Assembly: GCA_900074885.1 (NCBI GenBank)
Contig: FJUW01000012.1
Span: forward strand, 1,409,841-1,473,840
Length of the DNA stretch: 64,000 nt
Direction of reading: 5' to 3'
Source: Rhynchosporium graminicola
Lineage: Eukaryota; Ascomycota; Leotiomycetes; Helotiales; Ploettnerulaceae
Shown: positions 24,888 through 37,015 of the stretch, piece after piece
How the letters are laid out: the number at the start of each line of letters is the position of its first letter
How positions within the stretch are numbered: position 1 is the first letter of the stretch
Program-made: the position numbers and the translations under genes
The notes under the pieces: model-generated
Database searches by the model: none
Seen by the model: only the letters and a program-made list of their open reading frames with translations
What the model was told of the DNA's origin: nothing

Positions 24888-25010
24888 GGATTGAGCTCAG
24901 GACTAACAAAGGAAAGGTGGTCCTGATCCGACATCACTAAGATTTCAGCGGCGGAAAGACACGTGCATTGGCATCTCCTCTTTGGCGTATTCAGCAGTAT
25001 AGAAGTCTAA
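24888..25010 (-). pseudogene. Decayed fragment resembling the Zn2Cys6 gene's 5' part
   Basis: This stretch matches 19822-19957, which is the second intron and zinc-cluster exon of the nearby regulator, in the same orientation. Shared words include GGATTGAG.TCAGG, a run of 17 bases CCTGATCCGACATCACT, and GGCGTATTC at the exon border. The exon-like part is shortened and no longer encodes the cysteine pattern. It is best read as the remnant of a second, duplicated regulator gene. I could not align anything beyond about 130 bases by eye, so the extent is uncertain. Confidence 0.55.
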
Positions 25011-26400
25011 TACAACTCTTGATGGGACCTACTAACTTGTCGTCAACTCCATAGTCGTGGTTCCCCAACCAATCATAAGGTACGTTTATCCAGTAGCCCT
25101 CCGTCTTGATCTTCGATACATCTGTATTGCTTCCGGCAATGGGACAGAAAAGTGCAAGAATTTGAGTCCTCCAGATCCACGTGTGAAAAATGGAATTGAC
25201 AAGTTGTAGATATCCCTTTAGTTGGAGGTGAAGACCGATGGTCCATCCTGTGGGTATTGAACAAAATGATGGTATTGGTATGGAAGAGCAGATACAGGGT
25301 ATAGATCACATCCTTTTTCAAATCTTTGTTGCTAATTTCTTACTCTAAAACCAACCTATAATAATTTCAATAGCGGCTTGCCAGGCAGGTGAGTCGGATC
25401 ATATTGGAAGTCGCAGAGAGTGCCTCACTCCAGAGTGCTCCAGGAAAGGACCGAAAAGAACCTTGAATCATGAGTAGCCGGTAGCCCTTTGAAAAAATTG
25501 CAAATAACTTGCCGCTTACTGTCTAGCGATCTGATATCTCTAGGTCTCTTTAAGGTAGTATTAGCAAAGTGTAAATTCCAGATGTTGGAGGACAACACAA
25601 CATCCTTTGATTATGTTTATGAGGTTTATGCTTTCCCAATGAGACGCAAACCTCATAGACCGGAAAAGGCCTGGGCTCAGGAAATTGTAGCAATCGATTT
25701 GAAAGCCTGGGCGAGCAAATGTCACCTTACTGCAGATGCTCGGAAATGATAGAGAAATAATCGACGGAGAGTCTTAATATGGGAGGATTTGAGGAAACAA
25801 TTTCATTTTTGGCTCTGAATATTGACGCTCAATAAATTCAGAAGCCAGAAGCTGAAACATGTTAGCTTGTCATACCATACAACTTCATCTTTATGCAATG
25901 CTTCCTATGAAATCGACTTTCATGGACATGAATTTACTGTAGGAGAAAGGCCATTCTTGAGACACACGCACCTTGCTTACCTGACAATTTATCATTTTTA
26001 GACATGCCTGTCGGCTGATTTTCCCAAGCTTAAACAGAGACACACTCTTTTCATATTCACTGGCAGATTCGAGGCACAGTAAAGCTGGAGAAGCGTCATA
26101 GTGCTAGTCCGCATCTGGACTAGCGCTACTGACCAGTAGCTCTCAGGTATTCATTCTTCTTTACGCGACTGACGATGGCGTTCACATAACAAACCCAACT
26201 CTCTGCCCTCTTTTACCACCTCTTCACACCCCAACACCAGGATATCGATCAATCAGATCAGCATAAGCATAGTTAAATCTCGACTTCAACTTCGCGCACA
26301 CTGTATAGTTTCAACTGCGGATTTGCGTTTGCTGAGATCAGAGGCGCAAACATCAATCTCCCCAAACGAACCACAATAAGAACACTCAACCTTAAACAAT
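25011..26400. other. Intergenic region upstream of the HP1 gene
   Basis: A plus-strand frame of 86 codons at 25489-25749 has no recognised family. The last 200 bases are CT/AC-rich and fit a 5' leader of the HP1 gene. No repeat was seen. Confidence 0.5.
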
Positions 26401-27501
26401 ATGCCTCCTCGTAAGTAGCGCATCTATCTCCTCCCATTCCCGCATTGCTCTAGATATTATTGCGTCAGCAACCAGCTCTGCGCCGATCAAATCGTGGTTG
26501 AGATAGCTTATGTCTTTGACCTTGACTCACCAAATATGCGCGCAGAAATCACCGATGACGAGGCCTCTGATGTCAGTAGTAACTTCGACGCTCCTGCTGC
26601 CGCTGCGCCAGTAGCAAAGTGGAAGCAAGAGAAGAAGGCGAAGTCCAAAACACCCGTTCAGGAACCCGAAGCTATGGAGGTTGAATCTGCAAAGGAAGAA
26701 GAAGAAGAAGACGACGATGATGAGGAACTTGCAGGTGATGAATACGTAGTCGAAAGGATCGTTAATCACATCGTTGATGAAGACGTGAGTTCTTTAGGCT
26801 TACAGTATCAGCGTGTTTGCTAATGTGGTGCAGACTGGGGAGATCAAATACGAGGTGAAATGGGAGGGATTCGAAAAGAAGTCAGACAGGACCTGGGAGC
26901 CAGAGGAGAACTTGTATGACGAACATGGTCCACTGCTGCCATTCGACTAAATTACTAATGATGACCTCTAGGGAGACGGCTGAAAAAATTCTTGGCGAGT
27001 ATCTATCGTCGGTCGGTGGCAAGGAGCTGATAATGTCTACTTGGCAAGAGAAGAAGGCCGAGGCTGCTGCGGGAAAGAAGGGAAAGAAGCGTGGACGAGT
27101 CAGCACTGGCGTCGAGAATGGGGGAACCAAGAGAGGACGCAAGAGTCACCCAGCTGCGGGGAGCCCTCCAGCAAGTTCAGCTGCCGCGGAGTTCAAACCA
27201 CCCACTGGGAGCTGGGAAGATGCCGTCGTTGCAATTGATGCATGCGAGGGTTCCGAGGGCAGTGTTGTGGTATACTTAACCTGGAAGGATGGTTATAAGA
27301 CCCAGCATCCTTTAGCTCAGGTGTACAAGCGATGTCCACAGAAGGTAAATTGATACAGGTTCTCCAATTCTTGGTTTGGCTAACCAAAAACAGATGCTCC
27401 ACTTTTATGAAAGTCACTTGTTTGTCTTTCCAGCACCTCCGCGTAGACGACCTAGCTAATATATATACAGGGTCTTTAAGAAGAACGAGGACTTGCCTTA
27501 A
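26401..27501 (+). CDS. Heterochromatin protein 1 homologue (chromodomain + chromoshadow domain)
   Basis: Six exons, 26401-26410, 26546-26784, 26834-26913, 26972-27344, 27394-27419 and 27471-27501, give 252 residues. The first exon is only 10 bases and the last two are 26 and 31 bases. A chromodomain spans about 69-125 (EYVVERIVNHI, KYEVKWEGF, TWEPEENL); Tyr70, Trp93 and Phe96 occupy the methyl-lysine cage positions. An acidic run (EEEEEDDDDEE) comes just before it and a lysine-rich hinge after it. A chromoshadow domain occupies about 185-250, with VVYLTWKDGYKTQHPLAQVYKRCPQKML and a HLVFK end restored by the last introns. HP1 proteins bind methylated H3K9 and, in related fungi, are needed for heterochromatin and DNA methylation at RIP-mutated repeats. 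Known homologues are Swi6, HPO and HepA. The chosen start gives MPPQITDDE, usual for fungal HP1. Confidence 0.94.
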
Positions 27502-30218
27502 AAGAGTCAACAGACCAATACACAGTTGGGACAGAACGTATAATTGAATGCGACCCGATACCCTCCTCATTACTGCAGCAATACATGATCTCTTCCTCGC
27601 CGTACAATATGCCCGCTTTTCTGCCTGCACTTTTCGTTATGCTATTGTTTTTCCTTCCGATACGTTGCGTTCCACTGCATTCAGATGAACAAATCAAAAA
27701 TTTCATCAAACTTGAATTCATTTCCTTTAGGATTCAAGGCGTTGACGGTCGAAGGGCTAGCTATTTGGGATTTTTACATCGGTCATTGTTGCAGGGATGG
27801 ATGGTCGTGATAGGACGAGATGAGATGAGCTGATAGAGCTTGGTGCGCTGTTGTAGTGTACTCTTACATGAAGGCAGGGTTCAGAAATGCAATGCAATGA
27901 TTTTGAAGGAGTCCTAAATGGCCGCTAATGTCGTTGCACACAAGATTCTATCGACTCGGAAATCATGATAGCTTTATCGTAATCTTCAAAGTGTCTTTTA
28001 ATGACGCTCTTTTTCCCCAATCTCTTCATACACCTGACGTCCCTTGGCCTCAACGAAATGCCCCCCACGAATTCATGTGCAGATTCTGAGCCAGCATACC
28101 CAACTATGCTGTCTCTATGAAGCTGCAACGATCGCCTGTAGTTAGAGACAATTCCATACTCCTTTGCTGGTAGCGGCATCTGCATCTAAATAACCAAAAC
28201 CCTTTCTGTCAAAAGCCCTCCATAATTGGCCAATCCCCCGAGATTTGGCACTGGAGTTCACTTGGACACAATTGGTCAACAACCAGGAGGCTATTGCTTT
28301 TTGTGAACGAGAGCGAGTTCCTAAGAAAATAAGCAATCCTACTGCGACTCGGCAGTGTCAGCATGCAACATCTCAGCTTGGGGACGGCAGACTTAGAAAC
28401 CTTGCTAAGGCGGAGTTCAATTCTAGATTACATATTGTTAGTCCCCGCTCTAACATGACCTGGTCCCGCTGGTAAATTTGGATATTTCTCCGCTTGCTTT
28501 TTGTGAGAATAACATTTTTTCTCCTTTTTTCCGTCGTCCTGATAATATGGTGTCTATTGGTTGTATGTGTTATATGATAGATAGTCTTGCTGTTTGGTAT
28601 ACGGACGTATTGTCAACTGAAATGAATACCAATTTCGATGTCGGACCGACGATAAATATTCCACTCTAGTGAGTACACGCTCTCGCAGTTGTTTCTCATA
28701 GTCTCATTCAGCTTTCCGTATTGAACCTCCTCAGGTTATTCACAGCTCTACTGCAACGACCTATTATGTATAAGTGCTTGGATCGGACCCTTCCCTCATC
28801 AGAAAATTGTTATGACTCTCGAAACTTCGACGGTAGGGCCCATTGGAGATACTTGTGGTTGGGGTATTTGAGCTTCTGGACAGTAGTACGGTTCATTCTC
28901 GCCCTTTGCCCTTGGCTCCTTCTTCCAAGACTCCTCATTCAAGATCGATTCATAAGTCACCTTCATCCACTATATTCTCTGCTAACAATTGCATGATACT
29001 TCTGAATACAGAGATTACACAGGTCGCTTCTCCATCAGTATGATGAAGAACCTCTACACAGTAGTCGTCGATAGCGGCAATAAAGCGTACTCAGTCGCTC
29101 CTACCAATTCGCAAGCCAGGGATGACAAGATCTTCGAAATCCCTACTGCGGCCTCACTTAGATGCCTTTCTACTTGCTACTGAAATGCCTAAGCCTTGAA
29201 TTTGAATGCAAATAAATGCGGTCCAGGTCCGCTTTTTAACGGACTTTGCATATCAAGTCTAGTACCACCAGGCCATTAACATTTCCCAGACATAGCTACG
29301 ATTTGCCAGCTGTCAGCAAACAAATTTATGCGTATTCAAATCAGTAAAGCGGCTACAGCCACTAGACATCTACGGACAAAAATCTTGTGGTCAGCTATAG
29401 AAACACATGAGCGCAAACCGTGTACGGCTCCAGTTAGCAAGAGGCCCATATATGGGAGTATTTTCCAAACGGGCTATTTCCACTCTTTGAATATACCCAA
29501 CTCAAACTCCCGATTTGCGTATCAACTAGAAAACCGTGCATATGCTTCGTCGGGCTAGTTGTACGAATGCCCAAAGCGGTAAAAATGCTGCCATTTGCAA
29601 CATCGTTGTCATACTCAGTTTCTGCGAGAAATGCCGCGGTCATGTTTCGTTCGATGCTGGCCTCGCGGGAGTGCGTAAGTGAGATTAAGAGTACACAATA
29701 ACACATACCCAAGCGTCAGGGACGGGTCTTCTCGTCCAGAGCCCATTATAATTGACTAGGTAGTAGGTAGACGTCAAGTTTGTAACAGCCAACTTCCACT
29801 CTGTAAGGACCAATGATTACGGACTATTCTTCAGCCCAACCCCTCGTTAAGAAGAACTGAGCGGGTTAATACAGCAGTACCATGAGCTCCTGCTGCCCCA
29901 ACTGAAACGACATTCAGTTACTTTCAATCTCTCAGAGAGAAAAGCCCAACCTTTGAGCATCGGGTGAAATTCCCACTGCGGTGCCTCTCCAAAAATCGAT
30001 CAACTCCCTTACCCAAAGCCTGCATCTTGAAACTAGAGTCAGGAGAAAACATACAATCTCCTCTCCCCACCCCGGCTCCTTTTTATTAAACAGCTCTCTG
30101 TTTCCATCATCATCACAGGATCCATGTATCCAATCAATACCTTCCCACAGCGCTATCTATCTCGTACCCAATCATCTGAACACCACCAACACTAACACCT
30201 ATCTACCTGTCTCCCATC
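27502..30218. other. 2.7-kb intergenic region; no supported gene
   Basis: Short frames without recognisable domains on both strands. From about 29960 the plus strand becomes CT/CA-rich like a strong fungal 5' leader, leading into the small conserved start described at 30219. Confidence 0.5.
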
Positions 30219-30268
30219 ATGATTTGTGGGAAGGATATCCTTGACGTGATAGGGCGCTCCTTATTGTT
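30219..30268 (+). pseudogene. Possible truncated PMP3-type proteolipid gene start
   Basis: After about 200 bases of CT-rich leader, ATG opens a frame reading MICGKDILDVI. The start resembles that of small fungal Pmp3/UPF0057 membrane proteolipids (usually about 55 residues, two membrane segments). The expected hydrophobic continuation with LFPP is missing. Instead the frame runs into the LTR-like repeat that begins near 30269. A possible VLPPSGV occurs beyond the repeat near 30516, but in a frame that does not clearly continue the family. The identification rests on only 11 residues. Confidence 0.3.
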
Positions 30269-30461
30269 TGTTATCGCAAGGTTACGTTAATCTTCAGAGT
30301 AAGGCATAGAGTAGTTGAATATTAATAGTTATATTGCAGTACCAATTACTATGGAGAGTTAACCAAAGGTATTATCTAGGAATATCCGCACGGACCATGC
30401 ACGTGACTATAGTCACCTGATCCATGCCAAGACCCATATCCTCGCAACATATGTTAAATCT
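30269..30461. mobile_element. LTR-like dispersed repeat, copy A
   Basis: About 190 bases starting TGTTATCGCAAGGTTACG match a second copy at 54653. Shared blocks include AGAGTAAGGCATAGAGTA, ATTATCTAGGAATATCCGCA and CAAGACCCATATCCTCGCAA. The start with TG and the TATA-like end of the shared part suggest a solo LTR or its 5' part. The right-hand end cannot be fixed from two copies. Differences from copy B are mostly transitions. Confidence 0.7.
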
Positions 30462-31563
30462 CTCTCGATACGCAGATTCTTAAGGAGTGGGTATTATAAA
30501 TGAAAAGGCTGTCACGCGAGTGTTCTGCCGCCGTCAGGTGTGGACTCGCTCTCGTTTCTAGACGGTTCGTGTCTCGTCACCTCGATTGTTTTGTTTTTTT
30601 CTTTTTCGAGAATTATCTATATTACAGTCTGAGGGGATCCCGGGATTCAGGAAACGCGAGCGACGCGCACTTCTTATCGCACGTAATGCATCGGCGGCGT
30701 GTTGAGAACTCCATGTCTGTTAATGTTTGAAGTATTGAGTGTGTGGAATCAGTCCTCGGGCTGATTTACTTTCTCCGTCTATGGTTTTCAGTCCATGTCT
30801 CTTCCGCCGATGCGATCCAGGCTGGAAGAGCTGGCTACCTTTTATGGTCGATGGGGATATGGACTTGTCGTCTCGACTCACCGTGGTGATGACTTTTCTC
30901 TCAAGTGGTAAAAGCACTACAAAACGAAGGAAGAGGACAAGACAATCACGCAGTCCAGAGAACTACCTGTTTGGCAAGCAGCAGGGGAAAAGAGGAAAAA
31001 GAAAGAGGAAAAGCGCGCACGTTATCTTTTCAAAATTTCTGTTTTGTTCGTTGTATAGTCATTCTGTCCCCACCCTGCAATACCATGCAATACAGCCGAG
31101 CTCAATTTACAGTGAATCATGGATGTGCCAATATCCTCGAATAGTCCCCGTCACCTCCCGTCCCGTTCACTTACCACGATCCTGAGTTATACACAGGATC
31201 CTTCGTTACTGACAGTTGTTGCCAGTCCGCATCCAGCTTGAGTTTCCCGCCATTGTCAATCCAAGACGCGAATCTCTCTCCACCTCCAAAATTGGATGTC
31301 ATCGAAGAGTGATACCATGGCTTCCCTTCCTCTTGCTTTGGGGGGTTAGCTCCAATCCTCGGTCTTTCCATTTGCCTTCCCTCGTCTTTCCTCTTCTTTC
31401 TGTCGTCGCAAATGCATCTTTTATGCTCCGCTCCAAATTGAGTGTGGATATAATTCAATCATACCAGCGGCCCAACAATCCAACCTCGCATCACATCTCA
31501 CATCTCACTTGCACGAAGCGCGAAGCGGCGAAGCCATATCCTCCGTCTCTCAAGATCTCACAC
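30462..31563. other. Intergenic region 3' of the MFS gene; no supported gene
   Basis: Short frames without known domains on both strands. The GA-rich and CT-rich segments near 30.9-31.0 and 31.3-31.5 kb are low in complexity. Confidence 0.5.
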
Positions 31564-33557
31564 TCACATGTCCTCGATATTGACTACCTCACCATACGCG
31601 TCGAAGCCCAATCTCTTCCTTGCAATAGACATCTTGACCGGATTGGACGATTCGAAAATCTCATCAAGTTCTTCAAGTGTGCGGTTTTTCGTCTCGGGGA
31701 TGAAGAAGAAGACGACCATGGACTGCACACCGCACCACGCCGTGAAGATGATGTAAGTGTGCCAGCCGATCTTCTGCATACTGACTGGCCAAGCAAATTG
31801 ATTGAGCATTTGAGCTATTTTACATGTTAGTCAAGGACATGAAAGGGGAGATGATCGGGAAAAGGACGTACCAGCGGCGGTGGCGAAACCCGAAAACCCC
31901 ATTCCCTTTGCACGCATTTCGAAGGAGAGCACTTCGACAGGATATAGAGCCTGTAGAGGTGTGAAGCCAACAGAATAGACAGCGCCGAAGATGAAGATGA
32001 ATGCAAGTGAGGCAGTTGCGGCAGTTGTGTTTGTTCCGACGGGATCCGGGAATGCTTCAGAAGCGGCAGGAATGGATTCCTGATAGATAGCAGCAGAAGT
32101 GGTCATTGCGAGCCAGACAAAAGCACATCCAATGTTAGAGAAGAGGAGTAGAGGTCGACGACCAACTCGGTCGACCAGATTAGCGCCAAGCAGAGCCCAG
32201 CAGAATTGCTGGCAATTGTTGATGAGAATGATGTTCAGTTGCTTCTTTTCACCTGTAATTCCGATAGTGTCGAGGACTTTGCTCATAAAGTAGGACAGAA
32301 CGGCTAGATGCTTTTAGCGAAATCTTTAGACAAGAGGAGTGGGGGATTATACCATTACCAGCCCATTGTCCGAAGATGGAGATTGATACATTGCACATCA
32401 GACGATAGCGGGTTGATCGGTTCTTGAATAGAGCACTATAATCCCACCAACGCTTATCTGTGCATCAACACCTTAGTATGCGTAATTCTCAACATCTCGG
32501 GTATCGGAACAAATGAATCCGATTTTAAATCTCGGATCTTCTGGGTCGGAGATTACTGACCTGCGCCGTCCATTTCCAGCAGCTCCTCATACTCGTTCAG
32601 TTGAAGTTTCACCCATTCACTGTCCGGGTTGCCCTCTCCATGATATTTTGCGAGCATTGCCTTGGATTGATGCTGCTTGTTGTTGACGTATAACCATCTT
32701 GGAGATTCAGGGAGGAAAAATGCTGCTCCACAAATGACAACAGCAAACATAAGTTGAAACCAAATAATCAATCTCCATCCCACGTTTCCGGGAAGGTCAG
32801 CTCCTCCTCGCGCCACACCGCTTGCGATAATGGATCCAGTAAACCTAGGATAATCGGTTAGATTCAGACGAGCGAAAATTGAAATAGTAAAACCTACCAG
32901 AAACAATTGAAAATAGCCGTCACGATGCCTCGGTAGGCAGGATGTGATACTTCAACAACATACATCGGTCCAGCAGCAGATGCAATATTGACACCAAATC
33001 CGAGCAGGAATCGACCTCCCATGAACTGGTTGACACCATGATTTGGACCAGCAGTCCCCTGGACGACAGTTCCAATAACGACCAGGAGACATCCTATCCA
33101 CATACCAAAACGGCGTCCAAAAGTATCGGCGGATGGTCCGATGAAAGGCAATGATACCACTCCGCCTATTTGGTACATAGCCGTCACCATGCCAGCCCAG
33201 ATCCCAGCGTTGTCGCCATTGTAATAAGTCCTGAAAGCTTTATTCGCCAAGAGGTTGTTGATCAGAGATCCGTCGTATCCATTCATCGTTGCGCAAAAGA
33301 AGCCGATGAAACAAGCGGCATACAGCTGGGTCGTTGCCCAAGTGAATGGCCGCGGAGGCTCTTTCATCATTGCCTCGTTGAATGCTTCATTACCCCTTAT
33401 GACCTTGACCTCCACCTCTGAATGTTTCTACCAGCCAGCCATGTTAGAGCTGCCAATTGAAGGAGCTGACAAGGTCGCGTACCATATCCATACTGTGCAT
33501 ACCTGCGTACTCCACCATATAATTGCTGGCGCCATCGTCGTCGAACTTGTCAGCCAT
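31564..33557 (-). CDS. MFS sugar porter (hexose/lactose permease type)
   Basis: Six exons on the minus strand, 33557-33483, 33427-32898, 32844-32561, 32457-32353, 32303-31872 and 31814-31564, join in frame to 558 residues. Introns are 49-103 bases. The protein has the sugar-porter signatures: a first membrane segment with NGYDGSLINNL, GRRFG after helix 2, RFLLGFG before helix 5, PESPRWL at the start of the central loop, DRVGRRPLLL after helix 8 and PETKNRTLEELDEIF after helix 12. About twelve membrane segments can be traced. Such proteins carry sugars, usually with protons, across the plasma membrane. The closest impression is the lactose/hexose permease branch, but the substrate is not determined. 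The first intron, with a weaker GTACGC donor, is the least certain; an alternative would start the protein inside exon 2. Confidence 0.92.
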
Positions 33558-34140
33558 GATGGGCGATGAACAGTCGAAAATGACTCTGTCGGCCTTGTCG
33601 AGGGTCCAAGTATGGAAGTTAACGGGGAAGTATCCGGGGATATATCCATCACACAGGGGGCCTACTGCGCTCTTATGTGGGATGCGTAGGATTTTGTACC
33701 CTGTCATCAAACGGCTTGGGGCGAACATCAGTGGACCTGTCCGTCCAGGCGACAGCCCCAGAGGAGTACAGAGTACAGTACAGTACTTACTGTAAGTAAG
33801 CTTGCGATGCTCGAAGAAGCATAAATGAGACACCCCGGATTCATTGGCGGACAGCGAATCCAGCCGGGGGACCCTTTCCACCCCAGTCCGCCAAGCTATG
33901 CGATATTAACCGACAAGGGCGGCATCGAAAGTCCTTACTGTAGGTATATTAAGAGTCCACCCACCACAACCGACTCGTCCGTCCCCATTTGCGCAGACAG
34001 AGAAGTCCACAAACCACATGTCTTCATTTGCATACACACCCCTCACGACATTTATTTTAATGAGGCTTGAGTGCTTGCTTGTCCAAGGCAGTTAGTTGAA
34101 CGCGATCCGCCTTTCAAGGTTTATGCGGGATCCCTGTTCA

Positions 34141-34186
34141 ATACTGTACTGTACTGTACTACTGTACTGTACTCTGTACTGTAGTG
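34141..34186. repeat. ACTGT pentamer microsatellite
   Basis: Imperfect tandem ACTGT/TACTG units. A shorter run of the complementary words (ACAGT) lies at about 33771-33787. Confidence 0.8.
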
Positions 34187-36404
34187 TTTGGCTCGCTTGC
34201 TCACGGAAGGCAAACCCCGTAGACCTGAACAGGAAGCTTTGTCGAGCTTATTTCCAGTCCTTCCTTGTTGAAGATCGCTCCAGAACGTTGCCTTCATCTA
34301 AGATGCCTTTACCTCCGTAGGCTCCGTAGGAGTTTCCACATCCACATCCACATCCACATCCTCGCTCGAGGTGGTTAGTTATAATGAATGAACTTCAAGG
34401 GGTACCTATCCGTTTGGCTGCAGGCAGGATGGGGAATTCAATTCTTGCATGTCCATACATACAATAATCCGAATTCCCAGCGCTTGTCATGAAGGCCTGG
34501 TTCTTCGTCTCCGCCATCCCATCCATCCGTGGGTTCGGGAGAGCACAGATGAAGAGCTAAAGCACACCAGATAAACCAAAACTTCAGATGGCAGGCAGCA
34601 TTCATTCGTCTACATTACCAAGTAGAAGCCCTAAACAGCAGGTTCGGACTGCCACAGTCGCATTACCTTGTCCGGGGGAAACCCAAGACCAGACCAGACC
34701 AGCCAAGAAGACGCAGCGAGACGAGACGAAGCTGAGCGGGGGCAAAATACACTTCGTTGATTGGATGCCAGCAACATGGCGGGCGATATTGGCCGGCTGC
34801 AGCTGGTTGCAACACTGCAGGTCGTCACTCTGACGAATCATGGGAGCCCTCGTCTGTCATTCTCCCTTCTCGTGCTCCTCGCCGCGTCGCCTCTCCTTTC
34901 ACAAGGGCATTTGGTATTGTAAGTAAGTAATTGAGACCATTCTTTGATTGTGCATAAAGAATGCAATATCGATTCGTAGGCAGAACCACTACTCGAGAGA
35001 TTTGTGTAACGAGAATGTTGCGCAAAGATGTGTCTCGGTCTCAAGAAGTTGATACGATTGATTTATCATGACATCCAACAGCATCTTCAAAAACAAAACA
35101 AGGCAATAGCTAAAGGAGTTATTTCCAAATACCAATATTGATGAGGTGGCCATGGAAATCGCATTCCGTGAAGCTCCAGAAATAGATGAAACGAAATGAA
35201 GAGGGTAATGAAGTCGGGGGTCTCATGGAACGAGATGACCGGGACCAGGCAGAGGAAAGGAAGGGCGAAGGAAGAACCAACTCAACCAATGAGGCACCCA
35301 AATCTCGCATGACTAACTGATGAAAAGCCGCTGGCCACCAACACCCGCGGCGGACTCACCATCTTCAGCATCACATAACCGTTTGTAGCACCACTTGGGC
35401 CATTGTCTAAACTCTACACACACTACTGGCTGTCTTATTCCTCCCATGATGAAGAGCGTTGCCGCAAAAAGAAAGACTTCACACTACCGGCATTGACTTG
35501 CACGGTCTTTCAAAAGTCCCGAGTCCCGGGTGCGTCACTTATCGCACGGCCTTTGCTTCCCACAGACGTTTTCCCACGTAAATATATATATGCAAGCCGA
35601 TCACAGCTGGATCTGCAAACTGTTGCGGAGTACGGCCGGATCTCTTCCGCAAGCCAAAATCTGAAACGGTCTGGCGATCCGAAAGGTCTCGTGGACATAT
35701 CATTCTCATTCCGTGCTAGTTAGTGTACCTTTGTGTATGTACCACTGGATACAAGTAGCTCGGTACTTGAATTCATCCGACCTGCTCTTGGGTTCTGACA
35801 ATCTTTTGAGTGGAGCTGCAAAGCCTTTGATGCATTCCTTCCAAAGATCCATCTTGATGTGGCTACGAAGTTGTGGGACTTTAGTGTCTTCGAAGTTCGT
35901 GGGCTATGTTCCACGTTGCTTGTGACGACGAGTAGCAGAATTGTTATCAGTCACTTCTGGCCTACCTAGCCTCCGGATGCCAGAGCGGATGTAATGGACA
36001 AGAAAACTTCATACAGTCCGGCACGTCTGACTTGAGTGCCGTGACTTGTAATTTTGCATTTCTATGCTTCGACAATCTTTGATGGCATCGTCAAGTAGGC
36101 TTTAATAAGTAGTCACCGGCTTACTCCAACGCCACATCTCCATTCGTCTTGGTGCTTTCCAAGTCTCGTCACTTGGATTGAGTCTGCGGAAAACATCAAT
36201 TATTCATCTTTTCTGTTTCCCATCAAGTTATTTCGCCTGTTCGATTTGTCCCACTTGTTGAAAAGAAGTAAACCAGTCGATACCTTCAAGACTGGATGAT
36301 GTCTGCCAAATAGAAATCTGGAGCCTGTGATTGGCAATGTCCTGTCGCAAGTGAGGACTTTAGTAAAGTGCTGGCCTGAGAATCCGACATATGTACAACT
36401 CCAA

Positions 36405-36433
36405 TATATATATACGGTATATATATATATATG
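36405..36433. repeat. AT dinucleotide tract
   Basis: Two TA runs interrupted by CGG make a short palindromic AT-rich segment. It is a simple repeat. Confidence 0.85.
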
Positions 36434-37015
36434 TACACCTCCAATATCAAGGTCACGAGATTTATAAAGAAAGAAGACATGCATCAAGCCAGTCAAGCCT
36501 TCTGGTCCCACCTTGATTGCCGACGCCAGCTTTCTAACGGTTAGCGGGATGCTATCTTTTTCAAGGTTAGAATTGTTCGCCTTGTCGGACTGCATAGACA
36601 AGCCAAAAAATCTTCTTAACGTTGTATCTTAATTCGTCAACTAAGCGAGGCTGGGCAGATCTGTCTGGTGAAAAAGTAGGAAGTTCTGTGAGGAGTCGCT
36701 TGCGAATACTTATACTAGGTTTTGATGCTAAAGTCGATAATCCTGCAACTTTCGTATCCTTCTCTTGTCTTGGGCGATGTTCAATATCCTTAGAAGATGT
36801 GACATGGCTCGGCGCAGACTTGTCGCACGCCAACATCAGGCGCGGGATTATTGTCCTGGAACCAATCTTCGACTGACAGAGTGTACGAGTGGATTTCTAG
36901 TACAGGGACAAGATCTCCTTCCAAGAGTACAAAATTTGTTAACCGAGTAATTCACTGTACATCGCTCTCTACGTGTTCCGGCTAGCAACTACTTTGTTTC
37001 CTCCGAGAAATCCAA

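Larger units (their letters stand above)
33558..37015. other. 3.5-kb intergenic region; no supported gene
   Basis: No domain is recognised in any frame. The region holds several microsatellites: TACTG-type tracts near 33770 and 34141, a CACATC run at 34337-34360 and an AT run near 36405-36433. The upstream region of the MFS gene occupies the left end. Confidence 0.5.
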
